Source: an uncultured Roseovarius sp. (GTDB lineage Bacteria; Pseudomonadota; Alphaproteobacteria; Rhodobacterales; Rhodobacteraceae). From it: a stretch of 64,000 nt of DNA. Each line of letters opens with the position of its first letter. Position 1 is the stretch's first letter. The notes beneath the pieces were generated by a model. That model saw only the letters and a list, made by a program, of their open reading frames with translations. It ran no database searches and was not told where the DNA came from. The stretch spans positions 1-64,000 of the forward strand of contig NZ_CAJXNN010000019.1 in the NCBI RefSeq assembly GCF_913057115.1, read 5' to 3'. The position numbers and the translations under genes were made by a program. Positions 58,981-64,000 of the stretch are shown in pieces.

Positions 58981-61503
58981 GTGCTTAGGGCGATAGGATC
59001 ATTTTTCGGCACGCTGTTCAGTCTTGTGACGCTGGGCGTGATGCTGATCGCGCTGAGCATCGGCGCGGTCTTTCATATCTATGGCAAGGACTTGCCCAGC
59101 CATGAAAGCCTTGCCAATTACACGCCGCCCACCATCAGCCGGATTTATTCCGGCGAGGGGCGGATCATCGACGAGTTCAGCCGCGAGCGGCGGCTGTTCA
59201 CCCCCGCCGAGGAAATTCCCGATCTGGTCAAGCAGGCCTTCATCAGTGCCGAGGACAAGAATTTCTATGCCCATGGCGGCTATGATGCGCGCGGGATCGC
59301 GGCGGCCATCGTGGAAGCGGTGCGGTCGCGCGGGCAGAATGTGCGCGGCGCCTCGACCATCACGCAGCAGGTGATGAAGAACTTCCTGTTGTCCGGTGAC
59401 CGGCGGATCGAGCGCAAGATCAAGGAGATCATCCTTGCCACCCGGATCGAGGAGACCCTGAGCAAGGAAGAGATCCTTGAGCTCTATCTCAACGAGATTT
59501 TCCTTGGTCAGAATTCCTATGGTGTCACGGCGGCGGCGCAGACCTATTTCAACAAGACCCTGCGCGAACTGGCGCCGCATGAGGCGGCGACGCTGGCCTC
59601 GATGCCCAAGGCGCCGAGCGACTATCACCCGGTACGCGAGAAAGAGCGGCTGTTGAACCGTCGCAATTTCGTGCTCAGGGAGATGCATGAGAATGGCTAT
59701 CTGGACAAGGCGACCTATGAGGCGGAATTGGCCGCGCCGCTGCGCTCGGTGCAGAATGGCGATTTCGCGCCGTTCAGCGATGATTTGCCGCCGCGCGATT
59801 ATTTCACCGATGAAATTCGCCGCCAGTTGAGCCAGGATTTCGGTGAGGGTGAGTTTTTCACCGGCGGCCTGAGCGTACGCGCCACCATCGACCCCGAGAT
59901 GCAGGAGGAGGCGGCCACGGCGCTGCGGCGTCAGTTGGAGAAGTATGACCGCGGGCGGGGCCGCTGGCGCGGCACGGGGATTACCTTGCCCGAGGAGGCC
60001 TTGGCGAGCGAAGAGGCCTGGCGCGAGGCATTAAGCGATGCCAAGGTGGCCCGAGACATCGAGTTGAACGGGACATGGTACCCGGCGGTCGTACTGGAAA
60101 TCGGCGATCAGGAGATGCGTTTGGGCATCGAGGGCGTGGCCCCGGATGAGAATGCCCCGCATGTGGTGCCGCGCGAAGATATTGCATGGCTGCCCGGCAG
60201 TTTCCGCGAGGAATTTGAACTGGGCGAGGTCGTGCATGTTCGCAAGATGACCGAAGACGACAGTGGCGAGTTCATCCGCTGGAGCCTGCGGCAGGTGCCG
60301 GAGGCGCAGGGCGGTTTCGTTGCTATGGACGTGCAGACCGGCCGGGTTTTGGCGATGCAGGGCGGATTCTCGTACCAGCATTCGGTGTTCAATCGCGCCA
60401 CGCAGGCCAAGCGGCAGCCGGGGTCGAGCTTCAAGCCTTTCGTTTACGCGGCTGCTCTGGATAGTGGCTATACGCCCGCGACAATCGTGGTGGATGCCCC
60501 CATTGAGATCGACACGCCGCAAGGCCTGTGGCGGCCGCGCAATTCGTCGAACAAGTTCTATGGACCAACGCCCTTGCGGACCGGGATTGAACGCTCGCGG
60601 AACCTGATGACCATTCGTCTGGCTCAGGAGGTGGGCATGGACGTGGTGGCCAATTATGCCGAGCGCTTTGGCGTTTACGACGATATGGGCCGTTTCCTGG
60701 CCAACTCGCTGGGGTCCGAGGAAACCACGCTTTACAAGGTGGTCTCGGCCTATGCGATGTTCGCCAACGGCGGCGAGCGGGTGGAACCCACATTGGTCGA
60801 CCGGGTGCAAGACCGTTATGGCAAGACGGTTTATTCGCACGATACGCGCGATTGCACCGATTGCGCCGATCCGACCATTCCGGCCAACCGCGGCCCGCGC
60901 ATCGTGTCGGACCGCGAACAGGTCATGGATGCTGTGACCGCTTATCAGCTGACCTCGATGATGAAGGGGGTGGTGGATCGCGGCACGGCCTCGGGGGCCA
61001 TCAACCTGCCCGTGCCGGTGGCGGGCAAGACGGGTACCACGAACGATGCACGCGACGTGTGGTTCGTGGGCTTCACCAGTACCGTCGCGGCGGGCTGTTA
61101 CATCGGCTATGACCAGCCGCGCAGCCTTGGGCGCGGGGCCTATGGCGCCTCGATGTGCGGGCCGGTGTTCCAGGAGTTCATGCAGGAAGCCATCAAGAAA
61201 TACGGTGGCGGTGAATTCCGCGTCCCCCCGGGTGGACGCTTCATCAAGATCGACCGTTTCACCGGCGCGCGCCTGTCGGATGACGCCAGCGGAGAGCACG
61301 TGGTCGCCGAGTATTTCCGGGATGGTGAGGAGCCTGTCTTTGGCATCGCCTTCGACGGTGGTTTTGCCATGGGTGAAAACCTTGATTTGTTCCGCTCGGG
61401 CGAGCGGGAGCAAGTCAAGGAGGTCACCACCTCGACCGGTGAGAAGGCCACGGTGGGCAACAAATCCAATTTCGGAAACATGAGTTCCGGCGGGCTTTAC
61501 TGA
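58981..61503 (+). CDS. mrcA: Penicillin-binding protein 1A (GTG start)
   Basis: [96 protein letters not shown]. Confidence 0.96.
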   Translation: MLRAIGSFFGTLFSLVTLGVMLIALSIGAVFHIYGKDLPSHESLANYTPPTISRIYSGEGRIIDEFSRERRLFTPAEEIPDLVKQAFISAEDKNFYAHGGYDARGIAAAIVEAVRSRGQNVRGASTITQQVMKNFLLSGDRRIERKIKEIILATRIEETLSKEEILELYLNEIFLGQNSYGVTAAAQTYFNKTLRELAPHEAATLASMPKAPSDYHPVREKERLLNRRNFVLREMHENGYLDKATYEAELAAPLRSVQNGDFAPFSDDLPPRDYFTDEIRRQLSQDFGEGEFFTGGLSVRATIDPEMQEEAATALRRQLEKYDRGRGRWRGTGITLPEEALASEEAWREALSDAKVARDIELNGTWYPAVVLEIGDQEMRLGIEGVAPDENAPHVVPREDIAWLPGSFREEFELGEVVHVRKMTEDDSGEFIRWSLRQVPEAQGGFVAMDVQTGRVLAMQGGFSYQHSVFNRATQAKRQPGSSFKPFVYAAALDSGYTPATIVVDAPIEIDTPQGLWRPRNSSNKFYGPTPLRTGIERSRNLMTIRLAQEVGMDVVANYAERFGVYDDMGRFLANSLGSEETTLYKVVSAYAMFANGGERVEPTLVDRVQDRYGKTVYSHDTRDCTDCADPTIPANRGPRIVSDREQVMDAVTAYQLTSMMKGVVDRGTASGAINLPVPVAGKTGTTNDARDVWFVGFTSTVAAGCYIGYDQPRSLGRGAYGASMCGPVFQEFMQEAIKKYGGGEFRVPPGGRFIKIDRFTGARLSDDASGEHVVAEYFRDGEEPVFGIAFDGGFAMGENLDLFRSGEREQVKEVTTSTGEKATVGNKSNFGNMSSGGLY

Positions 61504-61597
61504 CACCCCGCGCGAGACCCTGCGCGCACGGGTGACCTTGCCCGCCCTAGCGCCCTGCGTTATCACCTGCATCCGAGCCAACCAAGGACACTATGCC

Positions 61598-62725
61598 ATG
61601 CGCGCCGAAGCCCAGACCCTTGTCACAGAAATCGAGAAATCGCTGGAGCTTTTGCGCCAGCGGATGGGGTGGGAAACGGCCCAGCATCGGCTTGAGGAGT
61701 TCAACGCGCGGGTGGAGGACCCGACGCTTTGGGACGATCCCGCCAAGGCGCAAAAGCTCATGCGGGACCGCCAAAGCCTTGTGGATGCCTTGGACACCCA
61801 TAACAGCATCAAGCAGGAACTCGAGGACCAGACCGGCCTGATCGAACTGGGCGAGATGGAGGAGGACGAAGAGGTCATCGCCGAGGCCGAGGAGGCCCTG
61901 AAGGTGCTGGCCAAGCGCGCAGCGGCCAAGGAGCTGGAGGCGCTGCTGAACGGCGAGGCGGACAGCAATGACACCTTCCTTGAGATCAATGCCGGTGCGG
62001 GTGGTACGGAAAGCTGTGACTGGGCTTCGATGCTGGCGCGGATGTATGTCCGCTGGGCCGAGAAGCGTGGCTATACGGTGGAGTTGCAATCGGAATCGCC
62101 AGGCGACGAGGCTGGGATCAAATCGGCTGCCTACAAGATTTCCGGGCATAACGCCTATGGCTGGCTGAAATCGGAGTCAGGAGTGCATCGGCTTGTGCGT
62201 ATCTCGCCGTTCGATTCGGCGGCCAAGCGGCACACGTCGTTTTGTTCGGTCTGGGTTTACCCGGTGGTGGATGACGATATCGAGATCGAGGTGAACCCGG
62301 CGGATATCCGGATTGATACCTATCGGTCGTCCGGGGCGGGCGGGCAGCACGTGAACACCACCGACTCGGCCGTGCGGATCACCCACGCGCCGACGGGAAT
62401 CGTGGTGACGAGTTCCGAGAAATCGCAGCACCAGAACCGCGATATCGCCATGAAGGCTCTGAAATCGCGTTTGTATCAATTGGAGTTGGACCGTCGCAAC
62501 GAGGCGATCAACGAGGCGCATGAAAGCAAAGGTGATGCGGGCTGGGGCAACCAGATCCGGTCCTATGTTTTGCAGCCGTATCAGATGGTCAAAGACCTGC
62601 GCACCGGTGTTGAGACCAGCGACACCAAGGGGGTGTTGGATGGTGATCTGGACCAGTTCATGGCGGCGACGCTGGCCATGAATGTCTCGGGCAAATCCCG
62701 CGCCGAGGCACAGGGCGAGGAGTGA
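61598..62725 (+). CDS. prfB: Peptide chain release factor 2
   Basis: [48 protein letters not shown] (GGQ); continuous ORF without a frameshift. Confidence 0.96.
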   Translation: MRAEAQTLVTEIEKSLELLRQRMGWETAQHRLEEFNARVEDPTLWDDPAKAQKLMRDRQSLVDALDTHNSIKQELEDQTGLIELGEMEEDEEVIAEAEEALKVLAKRAAAKELEALLNGEADSNDTFLEINAGAGGTESCDWASMLARMYVRWAEKRGYTVELQSESPGDEAGIKSAAYKISGHNAYGWLKSESGVHRLVRISPFDSAAKRHTSFCSVWVYPVVDDDIEIEVNPADIRIDTYRSSGAGGQHVNTTDSAVRITHAPTGIVVTSSEKSQHQNRDIAMKALKSRLYQLELDRRNEAINEAHESKGDAGWGNQIRSYVLQPYQMVKDLRTGVETSDTKGVLDGDLDQFMAATLAMNVSGKSRAEAQGEE

Positions 62726-62794
62726 GCGCCGTCTTGCAATCGCTTGCGCGGAGCGATTGAGGCGCGAACGGGCGGAGCCCAGCTGCGGGGCATT

Positions 62795-62862
62795 TGGGGG
62801 GCGCTGCCCCCCGTTGAAAATGCGATTTTCAACTCCCCCCGGGATATTTTTGAACAGAAGAA
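62795..62862. repeat. Dispersed intergenic hairpin module, copy 3
   Basis: GGGGGGCGCTGCCCCCC-GTTGAAAATGCGATTTTCAAC-TCCCCCCGGGATATTTTTGAACAGAAGAAAC. Confidence 0.65.
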
Positions 62863-62904
62863 ACAGGGGCTTGTGTCGCCCGGTGGCTGCGTTAGCGTGG
62901 CGGC

Positions 62905-64000
62905 ATGGATGATATACTGACATGGCAGGCCCGCGCGCAGGCCGCAGCGATTGCGGCAGGCGAAGTGAGCGCCGAGGCATTGATGCAGGCCACGCTGGCG
63001 CGGATCGCGGAGGTGAACCCGAGGCTGAATGCCGTGGTGTCCTTGCAGGACGAGGGTGTCTTGCTGGCCGAGGCCAAGGCGGCGGACAACCGCACACCGG
63101 AGGGGCCGTTGCATGGGCTGCCGATTGCCATCAAGGATCTGGCCGATGCCAAGGGCTTGCCCACCAGTCATGGCTCGCCCGCCTTTGCGGAGCAGGTAGC
63201 GGCGCGCGATAGCCTGCATGTGGCGCGGCTGCGCGCGGCGGGGGCGATTGTTATCGGCAAGACCAATACGCCTGAGTTTGGCCTTGGCAGCCACACCTAC
63301 AACCCGGTGCATGGGGTGACCTGCAACCCTTATGACAAGGCGCGCACTTGTGGCGGGTCGTCGGGTGGGGCGGCGGTGGCGCTGGCCACGGGAATGCTTT
63401 CGATCGCTGATGGGTCGGACATGATGGGCAGCCTGCGCAACCCGGCGGGGTGGTGCAATGTTTATGGGCATCGGCCGACCTGGGGCATGGTGCCCGCCAC
63501 GCCGGAGGGGGAAAGCTTCCTGCACCCTATATCCACCAATGGCCCGATGGCGCGCAGCCCCGGCGATTTGGCGCTGTTGCTGGGCGTCATGGGCGGGCCG
63601 GAGGTGCGGCAGCCCTATGGGCGCGCGGTGCCTGATTTGGACTTGCGCGGCGGAGCCAAGGGCGCGCGGATTGCGTGGCTGGCCGATTGGGGTGGGGCCT
63701 TTCCTTATGAAGAGGGGATCGCGCCGCTTTGTGAGGCCGCGCTTGCGGTTCTTGCGGAGCAGGGGCCAGAGGTGGAGCCTATTTCGCCGCCCTTTGACCG
63801 GGACCTTCTATGGCACAGTTGGTCAACCCTGCGCAGTTGGGCCATGGCGGCGCAACTGGGGCCGCTTCTGGATGCGCCGGAGACGCGCGACAAGCTGAAG
63901 CCCGAGGCGGTCTGGGAGATCGAGCAGGGCCGCAAGTTGAGTGCCTTGGAGGTTCATAAAGCCAGTGAAATCCGGTCCGAGTGGTTCCGCGTGGCGGCGG
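62905..64000 (+). CDS. Amidase-signature family amidase (3' end outside window)
   Basis: MDDILTWQARAQAAAIAAGEVSAEALMQATLARIAEVNPRLNAVV; GLPIAIKDLADAKG; RTCGGSSGGAAVALATGML; no stop before base 64000. Confidence 0.93.
   Translation, partial: MDDILTWQARAQAAAIAAGEVSAEALMQATLARIAEVNPRLNAVVSLQDEGVLLAEAKAADNRTPEGPLHGLPIAIKDLADAKGLPTSHGSPAFAEQVAARDSLHVARLRAAGAIVIGKTNTPEFGLGSHTYNPVHGVTCNPYDKARTCGGSSGGAAVALATGMLSIADGSDMMGSLRNPAGWCNVYGHRPTWGMVPATPEGESFLHPISTNGPMARSPGDLALLLGVMGGPEVRQPYGRAVPDLDLRGGAKGARIAWLADWGGAFPYEEGIAPLCEAALAVLAEQGPEVEPISPPFDRDLLWHSWSTLRSWAMAAQLGPLLDAPETRDKLKPEAVWEIEQGRKLSALEVHKASEIRSEWFRVAA

Noticed and set aside
60031-61581. 516-aa minus-strand ORF opposite PBP1A
   Set aside because: Shadow ORF; plus strand carries transglycosylase and transpeptidase motifs.
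61598-62725. Programmed frameshift in prfB
   Set aside because: The RF2 frame is continuous from ATG 61598 with no in-frame TGA near the start.

Overview
This 64 kb window is chromosomal, GC-rich alphaproteobacterial DNA that looks like the Roseobacter/Rhodobacteraceae group (inferred from protein content and gene order). It is mostly housekeeping: tig, rpsF-rpsR-rplI, fabD-fabG-acpP-(HisA-like)-fabF-mltG, a UvrD-type helicase, clpS, hemF, a YebC-family regulator, Mrp, purD, xseA, ftsY, ispZ, metZ, amiC/PBP1A/prfB. Accessory or unusual content: (i) a DUF1127 gene followed by a tandem array of four hairpins, each exposing CCTCCTCCC, which matches the 'cuckoo'/CcsR anti-Shine-Dalgarno sRNA arrangement; (ii) a 266 bp MITE-like element with 31 bp terminal inverted repeats inserted in the xseA stop codon, apparently converting TAA to TAG; (iii) intergenic GTAC-cored palindrome/terminator cassettes at two loci, with related motifs at a third, whose flanking bases co-vary within each locus; (iv) a cobalamin riboswitch whose only co-directional downstream gene is a small unknown ORF; (v) a SAM-II riboswitch plus terminator before metZ; (vi) a luxR-luxI quorum-sensing pair with an adjacent XRE regulator; (vii) a C-terminal remnant of DnaE2; (viii) a choice-of-anchor/Hint protein gene broken by an internal deletion; (ix) several dispersed intergenic hairpin repeat families. 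No tRNA, rRNA, CRISPR array, prophage or complete IS was recognised. All family calls come from reading the translations; no database search was run.
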